64,000 bases of DNA from Larus michahellis (lineage: Eukaryota; Chordata; Aves; Charadriiformes; Laridae): assembly GCF_964199755.1 (NCBI RefSeq), contig NC_133897.1, forward strand, positions 169,272,678 to 169,336,677, read 5' to 3'. A program made the position numbers and the translations under genes. Below, one piece after another: positions 24,601 through 36,122 of the stretch (positions are counted from its first letter, which is position 1; each line of letters starts with the position of its first letter). The notes beneath the pieces are model-generated. The model made no database searches. It was not told where the DNA came from and saw nothing but the letters and a program-made list of their open reading frames with translations.

Positions 24601-27600
24601 CCCCCCCCAAGTTTTCAGTTCCCTTTAAGCGATGAAAGATTTAAAGATTTCCCTCAAAACCCCCGCTGGGCGCAGGCAGGAGCCAGATGGGGACCCGATC
24701 GCCCCCCCGCCCCCATATGTAGGTGGCAGGGGGGGGGAGGGATGTCCCAGCTGAATTTTCGCCCCCCTGCCCCCCCCCAGAGCAGCTCCGCAGAGAAGCG
24801 GCAACTTCGTCAGGCTCAACCTGAAGAGGAAATCTCACGTCCGAGGTTGCGCCCTGCGGGGAAACCGCCTTCGCAAGCAGGTAACGGCCCGGCCCGGCGT
24901 CACCGAAAGCCTCCTGCCCCCACCACCAAACCCATTTCTAGTCAAATTCAAATTAATCCGCTCCGGGATGAGTTTCAAACTCTTCCAGCTCTTCGTGTTG
25001 TGCTTTGAATTCCCGGGTTTTTACCTTTTCGGTTCATTTAGCTTTGTTTTTGAGGTGTCCCCAGCTCTGTCACGATGCGGGCAGGAGGCACAGCTCAGCT
25101 CCCTCCTGACTTCTCGGCCTTTTCAGCTTCAGCTCTGCGTGTCCCCCCCCCAAAAAAATAGGATTTTTATATTTATTTTTTTTTAATATTCCTCCGTTAA
25201 TTCATGTGAAATCCTTCGGGATCATCTCTAGGGGAGGCCGGCATCAGGCGGAAGAAAATTGCCTTTTTGTCTTTTTTCAAGCTTGGCGCGTTTGTGCAGC
25301 GCTTTGGCGCAGTGAAACGCAGCCAAAACACAAGAAAATATGCTTTTGTTTAAAAAGAAAAGTGTGAAAATGACTGGAGGCGGTGCTGCTTTCCCAGGTG
25401 TGGAAGCAGAAGTGGCAGAAGAAAGCGGAGTTGTTCGGAGGAGGCGGCGGATCCCTCGACCGAAGCTCCGACGTCTGCTTCAGGTGCGGCGGGACGGGAC
25501 ACTGGGCATCGACGTGCCGGGGTCGAGGTAAGGCTCTGAGCGTCGGATTTCGGGATGAGTTTGGTTCCGGCTATGCCGGAGCGGAGCCTGGAAGGACGAG
25601 GGAGAACCATTTGGGCTTCCCCACCTCCCTGCGGCTTCTCCGAGGTGTTGGCTTAAGGATTTTTCAGGGTTCATAATTTACGGGAAGAGGGTGAAAAGGC
25701 GAAGCTGTTGGTTCGCCCTGGATTTAAGTGGGAAAAGGGATGCGCTTCTCGCCCGCAGAGCCGGCTGCTGGCCTGCCGCCGGAAAACGACCGCGCCGATG
25801 AAGAGGAGGAGGCCCCTCTGCCCACGCTGGAAGAAGTGGCTCGCAGGACCAACAGCGTTTGCCGAGAGCTCGCCGGTGAGGCCCCCCGTGGCTCCTCGGG
25901 ATGCTGGTTCGCCTCGCTCTCCACTGACACGCTGTGGCTGGCTCCGGGAACCCTCCCGGAGACGTGGAATCCTTTCTTTTTTTTTTTTTCCCCCCCCGGC
26001 CCCACCGTGGGAAGTTTGGGTTGCGCTCCCGGGAGGGTTCGCCCGGGATGCGAAGGTGCTTTCGGCACCGGGACGGGGTGGGGGGATGCGTTTCCTTTGG
26101 GGAACGCCGGCTTAAAATCCTGGTGGGCTCACGGCGCGTGCTTCCTGGTGGGGTGGAAGAGCTGCCTGCGGATTCCGACTGCCGTTTTCATCCCCAGCAG
26201 AGAGCGGAGGGGATGGATCCGAGCGGATTTCGGAGCCGACGACTTCCCTGGATGCGTGGAGACCGACGTACGAGCCGCCCGCTCCCCCTGCGCCCGTGGA
26301 GCCCCTCTACGCCCTGGGGCCGGAGGGGAAGGTGCGAGGTATGGCTCCCCGGGGCGTTCTGAGCAGAACTGGAGAGGGGGGAGGGTTTTGTCCCCTCTGT
26401 CCCCCCCCCCCGCCCCAAAACTGCGTGTCCTTCCCCTTGCAGACACCCCGCAGGAGGTGTTTAAAGCTCTGAAGGCTTTGGGCTACGACTCCTTCCGCCC
26501 GGGCCAGGAGGTGGCCATCATGAGGATCCTCTCGGGTGGGTTTGTTTCCCCTCCCGCCGGGGTTGGGGCTCCCCCGTGATCCCTTCCCCACGCGCGGGGG
26601 TGACCAGCTTGTCCCCAAACTAAGTTGTCCCCCCCCAACCCCCTCGTTCCCGCCAGGCCTGTCCACCCTGGTGGTGTTATCGACGGGGATGGGGAAGTCC
26701 CTCTGCTACCAGCTCCCCGCTTACCTCTACCACAAACGCTCCAAGTGCGTCACCTTGGTCGTCTCCCCGCTGGTGTCCCTGATGGATGACCAGGTATCCC
26801 TCGGATCGCCCGGTTCTCCCACCCCCGATCCCTGCTGGGTCCGCGTTGCTGCGGTTCAAGGCTCGCCCGCACCCAAAACGGGGGGAGGTGGGTGTCCAAA
26901 GGGGGTTCCCCCCCACCGCTTCGCCCGCAGGCCAGCGGGTGGGTGACACGGCTTCGTTTCCAGGTCTCGGGGTTGCCGCCGTGCCTGAAAGCCGTCTGCG
27001 TCCACTCCAATATGACCAAAGGCCAGCGGGAAGCGGTGATGGAAAAGGTGAGGAACTGGGGGCTCCGAACTTTCCGGGGAGAACCACACGTGCGAGGGTG
27101 TCCCGGTGATCCCGGTGAGACCATTCCCCTGGGAGAACGGGTAAATCGCCCCTATTTTTCCCTTTTCCTCCTTGATCCGGTGCTCCCCGCTCCGTCGCAG
27201 GTGCGTCAGGGCGAGGTGCAGGTGCTGCTGCTCTCTCCCGAGGCTTTAGTGGGCGGAAGCGGATCGGGATTCGGCTGCCTGCCCGCCGCCGATCGCTTGC
27301 CGCCCGTGGCCTTCGCCTGCATCGACGAAGCTCACTGCGTCTCCGAGTGGTCCCACAATTTCCGTCCCTGTTACCTCCGGCTCTGCAAGGTGCGAGGAGG
27401 GGGGGAAAAAAAAACCCCATCCCGAGGGAAGCCAGTGAGGAGGGGAACGTCAGGCTCCTGCATTTTATTCCCCACCACCACCACTTCCTCTCGGCAGGTT
27501 CTCCGGGATCGCCTGGGTGTGCGGTGCTTCCTGGGGCTGACGGCGACGGCCACCCTGGCCACGGCGCGGGACGTGGCCCAACACCTCGGCATCCCACCGG

Positions 27601-30600
27601 AGGAAGGGATAACGGTGCGGTCCGCCGCCGTGCCACCAAACCTGCGCCTCTCCGTCTCCATGGACAGGGACAGGGATCAGGTAAGGAAGAGGGAAGGGGC
27701 CTAAAACCGTCAGATTTCACGGAATCACGGAATTTTTCAGAGTTGGAAGGGACCTCTAGAGATCATCCAGTCCAACTCCCCTGCTAAAGCACGGAGCACA
27801 TCCCTCAGGGCTGCATCCAGGCAGGTCTTGAAAGTCTCCAGAGAAGGGGACTCCACACCCTCCCTGGGCAGCCTGTTCCAGTGCTCTGTCACCCTCAACG
27901 TAAAGAAGTTTTCGTAGAACCATAGGGTTGGAAAGGGCCCTCTGGAGATCACCCAGCCCAACCCCCTTCCAGAGCAGGGGCACCCACAGCAGGTGGCACA
28001 GGAACGTGTCCAGGCGGGTTTGGAATGTCTCCGGAGTTGGAGACTCCCCCACCTCTCTGGGCAGCCTGTGCCAGGGCTCTGCCACCCTCTGAGGAAAGAA
28101 GTTCCTCCTCATGTTTAGGTGGAACTTCTGATGCTCAAGTTTGTGCCCGTTACCCCTTGTCCTGTCCCCGGGCACCACTGAGAAGAGCCTGGCCCCATCC
28201 TCCTGACATCCCCCCTTGAAGTATTTATCAGCGTTGATAAGGTCCCCCCTCAGCCGTCTTTTTTCCAGCCTGAAGAGACCCAAATCCCTCAGCCTTTCTC
28301 CATCAGAGAGGTGTTCCATTCCCTCAGCACCTTGGTAGCCCTTTGCTGTCCCCTCCCCAGCAGTTCCCTGTCCTTCTTCATCCGGGGAGCCCAGAACTGG
28401 ACCCAGCACTCCAGGTGTGGCCTCCCCAGGGCAGAGCAGAGGGGGAGGATGACCTCCCTCCACCTGCTGGCCACGCTCTTCTTGATGCCCCCCAGGATGC
28501 CATTGGCCTCCTTGGCCACGAGGGCCCATCGCTGGCTCACGGTCATCCCGTTGTCCCCCAGGACTCCCAGGTCTCTTCCCACCGAGCTGCTCTCCAGCGG
28601 GTCACCCCCAACCTGTCCCGGTGCGGGGGGTTGTCCCTCCCCAGGGGCAGCACCCTGCACTTGCCCTTGTTGAATTTCATGAGGTTCCTCTTTGCCCAGA
28701 TCTCCAACCTGTCCAGGTCTCTCTGGATGGCGGCACGGCCTTCCGGTGTGTCAGCCATCCCCCCCCCAGCTTTGTGCCATCGGCAAACTTGCTGAGGGTG
28801 CCCTCTGTCCCCTCATCCGGGTCATCGATGCAAGATATTGAAGAGGACGGGACCCAGTACTGACCCCTGGGGAACACCACTCGTCACTGACCTCCAACGA
28901 GACCCTGTGTCCCCAGTCACCACCCTCTGAGCTCTGTCTTTCAACCAGTTCTCTGTCCACCCCACTGGCCATTCGTCTAACCCACTCTTCCTAAGCTTCC
29001 CTATGAGGATGCTGTGGGAGACCGCGTCGAACGCCTTGCTTGAGTCAAGGCAGACCACATCTACCGCCCTCCCCTCATCTCTCCACCCAGTCACGCCGTC
29101 GCAGAAGGCTATCAGATCAGTCAGACATGATTTCCCCTTGGTGAATCCACGTTGAGTACTTCTGAATAGCTTTCTTTTCCTCCATATGCCTTGAGATGAC
29201 GCCCAGAACGAGCTGTTCCATCACCTTCCCAGGGACGGAGGTGACGCTGACCGGCCTGTAGTTCCCCGCCTCCTCCTTCTTGCCTTTTTTGAAGACTGGA
29301 GTGACGTTGGCTTCCCTCCGGTCCTCAGGCGCCTCGCCTGTTCTCGGGGACCTTTCAAAGATGGTGGAGAGCGGCCCAGCAGTGACTTCCGCCAGCTCCC
29401 TCGGGGCTCGTGGACTCGTGAATGTCTGATTGATCCCTCACTCCATCCTCCTCAACCCAAGGGAAGTCGTCTTCTTTCCCCGTTACTTCCCCCAATGCCT
29501 GGGACTCCTGAGGGCTGGGCCGAGCAGTAAAGACCAAAGCAAAGGCGGCATTCGGCGACTCCGCCTTCTCCGCATCCTCCGTCCCTATGGCTCCTGTCTC
29601 GTTCAGCTGGTGGGCCCGCAACTTCTCTGGTCTTCCTTTTGCGACCAATGTACTTGTAGAAGCCCTTCCCGTTGCGCTGGACATCCCCGGCCAGGTTTAA
29701 TTCCAAGGCGGCCTTGGCTTTCCTTGTTTCATCCCTGCACGCTCTGGCGGCGTTCTTGTAATCCTCCGGAGGGGTCAGTCCCTTCTTCCGCTTATTGTAG
29801 ACTTCCTTCTTCCGCTTGAGCTCTTCCAGAAGCTCCTTGCTCCACCATGCAGGTCTCCTGCGTCCCTTGGCCGATTCCTTTCTCTTGGGGATGCAACTTG
29901 TCGACGTTTAATAAGGTCTCCCCTTGGCCTTTTCTTCTCCAGGCTAAAGAGTCCCAGCTCTCCCAGCCTTTCCTCCTAGATTGGAGACGCTCCAATCCCT
30001 CCGTCATCTTTGTTGCCCGACACCAGACTCTCTCCAGTCGTTCCCTGTCTCCCTTGAACCGGGGAGCCCGGAGCTGGAGGCAGAATTCCAGTCGTGGCCT
30101 CGCCAAGGGCAGAGCAGAGGGGGAGAATGACCTCCCTTGACCTGCTGGCCACGCTCTTCCGTTGGCCTTCTTGGCGACAAGGGCACGTTGCTGCCTGGCG
30201 GATAATTTACTGCCTACCAAGGCCCCCAGATCCTTGTCTTCGGAGCCGCTTGCCGGCAGGTCCACCCCTAACCTATACTGGCGCCTGACGTTCTTCCTCC
30301 CCGGGTGCAGGACCCTCCGCTTGTCCTCGTTGAACCTCCTGAGGTTCTTCTCCGCCCGGCTCTCCAGCCCGTCCAGGTCACGCTGGATGGCGGCACGGCC
30401 CTCTGGGGTGTCAGCCACCCCGACCCGCTTCGGTATCATCAGCGAACTTGCTGAGCGTAGTCCCCTCGTCCGGGTGGTCGATGAATACGTTAAACCGGTC
30501 CCAGGATTGACCCCTGGGTGGGGCCGGGGGGGGGGGGTAGGTTAGAACGCCGTAGGAGGCCAGGAGATGGGTCCCGCGTGATTTAACCTTGGCGAACCCG

Positions 30601-33600
30601 CGTTGATCGCTCCCAATAATAACTTCCCGCTCTTGGAAGCGGCCGAACGGGGATTTACCAAGCCGCGTTGACCATTTGTGGCCGTCGCGCTGGATTCGGG
30701 GCGGATCTTGTAGGACGAAAGACACCCCGGGCCTTTCTAGGGGGGGGAGCACCTTGGCCACCCCTCTGTTTCTCTGCCCGTAGGCCCTCATCTCCCTGCT
30801 GCAAGGGGAGCGTTTCGGGCTCTTGGACTCCGTCATCGTCTACTGCACCCGGCGGGAAGAGACGGCGCGAATCGCGGCCCTCATCCGAACCTGCCTCCAA
30901 GGAATTCCGCTCAAGGAACCTTCGGGAATCGAAGAGCCGAAGCAAGACGCTGCCCAAAGGAAAAAAACGAAGGGTAGGTGACACTTTTCCTCTCGGAAAG
31001 GAGCGTGAGCCCAAAAATGTCCCTGCCGGTGAATCCACGCGGGAACGGAGAATCCCTAGGGAATGAGCCGTGCTTGTGGGACTCTTCCGTGGAGGTGTCT
31101 GCCTCCTTTGTCCGCTTCATCCGGGCGCAGATTTATCTTTTCCCGGCTTTTCAACTGGACTTTATTGGCTGTCACAAGGAGGGAAAAAAAAAAAAATCCA
31201 CGCCGGATGCTAATTAGCCATCGTTAATAAGGCTCCATGTTGGGTTTAGTGCGCAGGGAGCCTTCATTTTCCGGCTTTCCGGAGTGTTTTTTTTTTTTTT
31301 TTTGGTGTTTTTTTTTTTTTTTCTTTCCAAACCTGCTAGCTTGGACTCTTTGTTCTCCCTCAAAACCCGCCACGGGGAGCCGAGCTCCGCTTCGCTTGGA
31401 AGCGTTTGGCCCCGGCCGTCCTCCTCCCGCTTTGTTCGCCGAAGCCGGGCGAGCACCCGCCCGTCCCGCTTCCAAACCCACCGGAGCTTGACGACTTTTC
31501 GGCGGCTCACGAGGAGAGCGCCCGCCCCTTTTTGCCGACGCCGCTCCTCGCCCTCAGCGCCCCTTACCCGGGGCTAATTTCTACCCAGGCGGCGTTTACC
31601 GCTCGTTTCCAGCCCTGATTTAATTAGCAGCTCTGCTTTTGAGGATGAAAATCACTAATTAAGCCCCTTTAAGCCGCTCTCCCTCCTCTTTTTTTTTTTT
31701 TTTAATTATTATTATAGCAAAGAGCGGCCGCCGGCCGCCGAAGTGGATCGCCGACGCTTACCACGCCGGCCTATCCGCCGCCGAACGGCGCCGCGTCCAG
31801 AAGAGCTTTATGAGCGGCCGGCTCCGGGTGGTGGTGGCCACCGTGGCTTTCGGCATGGGCTTGGATAAAGCCGACGTCCGCGGCGTCGTGCATTACAACA
31901 TGCCCAAAAATTTCGAGAGTTACGTGCAAGAGATCGGCCGGGCCGGGCGAGACGGCGAGCCGGCTCACTGCCATCTCTTCTTAGACCCGGAGGTAAACTC
32001 CTTGGTTTAAGGGAGGTGTTTCCCCCTAAATTTCCGGGGGGGTTTCCCTTAAATTTTTGGGGGGGTGTGTGTTTCTCCGAACCTCCCCGCTGTCTCCTCA
32101 GGGTGGGGATCTCCACGAGCTGCGGCGCCACGTTTACGGCGACGCGGTGGATTTTTTCACCGTCAAGAAGCTGGTGGAGAAGGTTTTCTCTCCTTGCAAG
32201 TGCCTGGAGCTGCAACGGAAACGCCGGGACGTCGCCGGGGTGAGGGAAGGGGCCGAGGGCTTCGCTCCCGTGCTTTTCCCCAGCTCCTTAAACTCGTTAA
32301 TTAACGAGCTAACGTGGTGGGAAAACGCTTTTTAATTGTTGGCCGGGCTGCGTTTGGGGGAGGTTAAATGGATTGAGGGAAAGCTGGGGAGCAGCGGAGC
32401 CGGGGCGAGGGGGAGGATCCGGCCAGGAAGGGGCGGGAGAGGAGTTGGGATGATCCCAAAAGGAACCTTTAACGGGTGACACGTCCCTCGCAGGACCGCG
32501 AGGCGGAGGACGCCGAGGTGGCCGAGCTCTTGGAGGAAGAGGAGGAGGAGGAGGACGGCGGCGCGGCGAGGCAGAGCGGGCGGCGGGCGTGCTACAAGCA
32601 CGAGCGAGCCATCCCCGTCCAACAAACCGTGGAGTCCCTGGATATCCGGGAAGAAGGTGAGGCGGGGGGCGGGGGGGAAAGATCCCCCGAGCGAAGCCGG
32701 CGGAGGAGATCCGAAGGGGATCACGGGGGATCCTCTCCCGCAGGAATCGAGACCCTCCTGTGCTACCTGGAGCTGCACCCGCGGCGTTGGCTGGAGCTGC
32801 TGCCTCCCACCTACTCCTCCTGCCGCCTGCGGTGCTACGGGGGACCCCGGCAGCTGCGGGCTGTGGCGCGGAGGTTAGAACCGCGCCGTGGGGCACCGCC
32901 GGCAACGCCACGGCCTTCCCTGTGCCGGGTGGGAGCCCCCGCCGCGGCGCTGGTGGCCGTTGGAGGTGACCAAAAAAAAAAAAAATCAAGCTGTGAGCCA
33001 CGGCAGCAGCGGGTTTTTTTGGTGTTTCCCGCCCTCAGCTCTCCCCCCGTCGCCGTTTTCCTGGCCCGGGAGCGCCTGGCAGGGAGGGATCACGGTGCCG
33101 CCAGCTCCTTGGAATTCGACGTGGTCTCGTTGAGCGATTCCATGGGGTGGGAAGTGCCGCTGGTGAAACGCAACCTGCGCCAACTCCAGTGGGATTCGCG
33201 GTTGCGCCAAGGTACCGGGTTCTTCCGGGCCGGAGAAATCTTGGCCTCCGCATCTCGCTGGACGCCGGATCTCGGTGGGCATCGGCTCAACCAGCTCTTG
33301 GCGCCTTCAAGGCGGCAGCGAGGAAGGGAAGAGCGGGGTCCTGGTGGAATTTGGAGACTTGTCCTTCCATCTCCGCGTCTACGGTGACCTCAGTGACCAG
33401 GAGCTGGACTCCGTCTGCGACTTCCTCCACCGAAGGGTGGTGGCCCGGGAGAAGACGGCTCTTGGCCAACTCCGCGCCTGCTTCCGGGCCTTCCAGAGGT
33501 GAGAAAACCACCCGATCCCTGCGGATCCCTCTGTGTGGTGGCCCACCCTCCCCTCCCTCCCAGTTTGGGACCAGTTTTGGTACTGGGAAGGGGAGGAGGT

Positions 33601-34302
33601 TGACCACTGGGGCGCAGCGTGGCCTTCCGGACCTACGGCCCTCACCCTGCGGAGGAAGAGGAGGAGAGGAGCTCCCGCCTGAAGGCTCTGCTCAAGGACT
33701 ACTTCGAGAAGGACCCGGCCGCGGAGCGTGGCTGCGAGGAGGAGGAGGAGGAAGAGGAGGAGGAAGATCTCGGCACCGCCGAAGTGAGCAAATCCACTTT
33801 TATTGGGAGCCGTTTCCGGCTCTGAGGGTCGGCCGGTATTTCTGGGTCCGCGGCCGTTCCCCTTTAGACCGGGGATGGGGTTTGGGGTGAGGAAGAGGAG
33901 GGATGTAACACACACCCCCCCGCCCCGCCGCGTCCTTCGCAGCTGCGGGAATGGGAGAGCCAGATCCGCGCCGACATCCGTCATTTCCTCGCCATCCGCC
34001 AAGACGAGAAGTTCTCCGGCAGAGCCGTCGCCAGGATATTTCACGGCATCGGTAAGAGAAGGCTCGGGACGCCGAACCGGATTTTATTCTACCCCGGCTC
34101 CGGTGCTTTCCGTATCCTTTCCCTCCTAACCCGGGACTTGGGGGGGGCGGTGGGGGCGTTTCTCTCCCGGCTTCCCGCAGGCAGCCCTTGTTTCCCTGCC
34201 CAAGTTTACGGCAGCGACCGTCGGTTCTGGAGGAAATATCTCCATTTGGATTTCCACCGCCTCACCCGCCTGGCCACCGAGGAGATCCTGGCCGGCAGGT
34301 GA
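21618..34302 (+). CDS. RECQL4: RECQL4, RecQ-family DNA helicase, 24 coding exons, about 1303 aa
   Basis: ATP-dependent 3'-5' DNA helicase with an Sld2-like N-terminus. It acts in replication initiation, repair and telomere maintenance in nucleus and mitochondria; human defects cause Rothmund-Thomson syndrome. Coding exons: 21618-21701, 22245-22278, 22575-22684, 23294-23437, 23703-24415, 24781-24880, 25398-25527, 25759-25875, 26198 (or 26201)-26338, 26443-26535, 26657-26793, 26964-27047, 27201-27389, 27498-27680, 30784-30973, 31718-31992, 32102-32239, 32494-32656, 32744-32873, 33039-33211, 33312-33498, 33618-33783, 33943-34051, 34181-34302. All join in phase without a break. Seen: Sld2-like start [22 protein letters not shown] knuckle (about residue 423); Walker A STGMGKS (about 565); DEAH (about 675); LGLTATAT; motif VI GRAGRDG (about 895); and the RECQL4-specific C-terminus ending RIFHGIG...[13 protein letters not shown]. 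The human protein is about 1208 aa; exon 5 is the least conserved. Introns not listed separately hold nothing recognisable. Confidence 0.95.
21702..22150. repeat. Short degenerate repeat in RECQL4 intron 1
   Basis: Loose tandem copies of 'cgaggcctttccataggg' with intervening C runs. Unit length about 30-45 bp. Confidence 0.75.
25476..25517 (+). other. RECQL4 CCHC zinc knuckle, complete
   Basis: Codes for [14 protein letters not shown], a full C-x2-C-x4-H-x4-C knuckle. As recalled, the human protein has Asn in place of the second Cys here (CFLNEQFDHWAAQC). Confidence 0.85.
27715..27915 (-). mobile_element. CR1 LINE 3'-end fragment (a) in RECQL4 intron 14
   Basis: Reverse complement of the CR1 3' end: 'gttggaagggacctctagag' followed by 'atcatccagtccaactcccc'. 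It is cut off at the point where element (b) begins. Confidence 0.85.
27916..29840 (-). mobile_element. CR1 LINE (b), 3' UTR plus part of ORF2 reverse transcriptase
   Basis: Antisense CR1 with its own 3' end ('gttggaaagggccctctgga' at about 27930). Upstream lies a degraded reverse-transcriptase region: at 29094-28822 the minus strand encodes [20 protein letters not shown] and [14 protein letters not shown], the conserved RT core blocks of CR1 ORF2. Several frame changes; not functional. Confidence 0.88.
29880..30525 (-). mobile_element. CR1 LINE fragment (c) in RECQL4 intron 14
   Basis: A second antisense CR1 segment lacking its 3' end. The minus strand carries 'gccttttcttctccaggcta' in reverse complement and an ORF2 C-terminal remnant near 30440-30300 ([20 protein letters not shown]). 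It may be the upstream part of the element whose 3' end is fragment (a), with (b) inserted between; about 120 bp would then be missing, so this is only a possibility. Confidence 0.75.
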
Positions 34303-34466
34303 GGGGCAAGAGGGGGGCACGGCGGGGGGGGCCACCTCGCCTATGCCGAGGGACAGCCGTGCCACGCTGGATGTCACCGCGGGGCCCCCCGCCGACGTGC
34401 CCCCCGCCTGGGACGAGCTTTTCCGTGCGCCGATGGGGATGTCTCTCTGGATTTTATTCTGGAATT

Positions 34467-34472
34467 AATAAA
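34467..34472 (+). terminator. AATAAA poly(A) signal of RECQL4
   Basis: Canonical AATAAA in 'ggaattaataaagggcac', 165 bp past the RECQL4 stop codon and followed by a T/G-rich stretch. Confidence 0.85.
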
Positions 34473-34479
34473 GGGCACT

Positions 34480-35335
34480 GACTTTTAGGGGGTTTTTTTT
34501 GTTCGTTTCGGGGGGTTTTTTTTATTATTATTTTTATTGCGCCTGGGGTGTGAATGCGGGGCCGGGGCGGGGGCGGGGGGGACCGTCACCGGGAGGGTGC
34601 TGGGGGGCGCTGCCGCAGCTCTGGCCCCCCCCCCCCCCCCCGCCACTATCTGCGTCGCCGCAGCGTGACGGCGAGGAGCCGGAGCAGCCAGCCCCGCTTG
34701 TCCCCCTTTCCCCCCAAAATTGGGTGCTCTTCCCCGCCCCCCCCCCCCAGCACCCAGCTCTCGGGGGAGCTCCGGGGAGGGTGAAGCCTTCCCCTCCCCC
34801 CCCCCACCCCCCCACAACCAGTTTGGGTTTTGCCCCCGGCAGCAGCTCGTGGGCGACCCCAAAGCTTCCCAAGGGTGGAAAAGTGGTTTCCAACTGGAGA
34901 ACTTCACGCCCCAGTTTCCTCCCGGCGCCGGGCTGGGGCGGGACGCGCCGTCCCGTGCCGGGTTGAGGGGGGGGGGGAAGGTGTGGCGTCGCGGCAACCG
35001 CCCCAGCGCGGTGCCAAAACCCTTTTAAACGTTAACTGGTGGCACTGGGGGCCCCCAGCCCCTGCCCTCCCCACGCCACACGGCCTTCCTCCATCTCTTC
35101 CTCCATCTCTCCTCCTCCTCCTCCTCGGAAACGTCGGCTCGCGGCACGAGCCGAGGGCTGGCTGCGGCGCCGGAGCTTTCCTCCTCATCCTCTTCCTTTT
35201 TTAGGTTTTCCCGGCGGCGTGCCGGAGGAGGGAGGCGGTGAGGGTCCGCCGGTGGCCGGAGCGTCGGAAAAGGGGACAGCAGCGGGGACTCGCCGGCCTT
35301 CCGTCACCGGTGCGTCTCGTGGTAAGCGCCAGTGG
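34480..35335. other. Unassigned stretch between RECQL4 and the lectin gene
   Basis: Unique, GC-rich sequence with several open frames but no convincing exon. Mammals carry MFSD3, a 12-TM transporter, here; no hydrophobic segments of that kind were seen. On the minus strand a short frame at about 34700-34650 ends LLRLLAVTLRRRR-stop, and a minus-strand AATAAA lies near 34535. These could be the end of an unknown minus-strand gene, but nothing further supports it. Confidence 0.4.
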
Positions 35336-35344
35336 TGGGACTGG

Positions 35345-36115
35345 TGGGCTCGGGATACTCCCCGGAGAGTGGGTCGGGACCTTCTCCCCAGGGATCAGGA
35401 TGGGTTGGGATCTTCTCCCCAGGGATGGGATCTTCTCCCCAGGGATGAGGGTGGGTCAGGATCTTCTCCCCAGGGATGGGACCTTCTCCCCAGGGATCAG
35501 GGTGGGTCGGGATCTTCTCCCCAGGGATGGGACCTTCTCCCCAGGGATCAGGGTGGGTCGGGATCTTCTCCCCGTGGATGGGACCTTCTCCCCAGGGATG
35601 AGGGTGGGTCGGGACCCTCTCCCCGTGGATGGGACCTTCTCCCCAGGGATGAGGGTGGGTCGGGACCCTCTCCCCGTGGATGGGACCTTCTCCCCAGGGA
35701 TGAGGGGGGGTCGGGACCCTCTCCCCGTGGATGGGACCTTCTCCCCAGGGATGAGGGGGGGTCGGGATCTTCTCCCCAGGGATGAGGCGGGGTCGGGACC
35801 CTCTCCCCGTGGATGAGGGGGGGTCGGGACCTTCTCCCCAGGGATGGGACCTTCTCCCCAGGGATCAGGGTGGGTCGGGACCTTCTCCCCAGGGATGGGA
35901 CCTTCTCCCCAGGGATCAGGGTGGGTCAGGATCTTCTCCCCATGGATGGCATCTTTTCCCCAGGGATCAGGGTGGGTCGGGACCCTCTCCCCGTGGATGG
36001 GATCTTCTCCCCAGGGATCGGGGGGGTCGTGACCCTCTCCCCGTGGATGGGATCTTCTCCCCATGGATGGGACCTTCTCCCCAGGGATCAGGGTAGTCCC
36101 CGTCCTCCGCAGCCC
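35345..36115. repeat. Minisatellite upstream of the lectin gene
   Basis: Tandem units of about 25-50 bp based on 'gggaccttctccccagggat' and 'gagggtgggtcgggatcttc'. It ends within 10 bp of the lectin start codon, so it probably forms part of the promoter or 5' UTR. Confidence 0.9.
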
Positions 36116-36122
36116 CCCCGCC

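Noticed and set aside
27715-30525. Possible retrovirus remnant because of the reverse-transcriptase core at 29094-28822
   Set aside because: The [10 protein letters not shown] and [10 protein letters not shown] blocks and the 3' ends are those of a CR1 non-LTR LINE; no LTRs, gag or env features.
33275-33311. Upstream extension of RECQL4 exon 21 in the open frame (start at 33275)
   Set aside because: The phase and recalled human sequence require the acceptor ending at 33311; the extension would add non-homologous residues.
34534-34997. Minus-strand frames of 119 and 170 residues as a candidate MFSD3
   Set aside because: Gly/Pro/Arg-rich with no hydrophobic spans; not a transporter.
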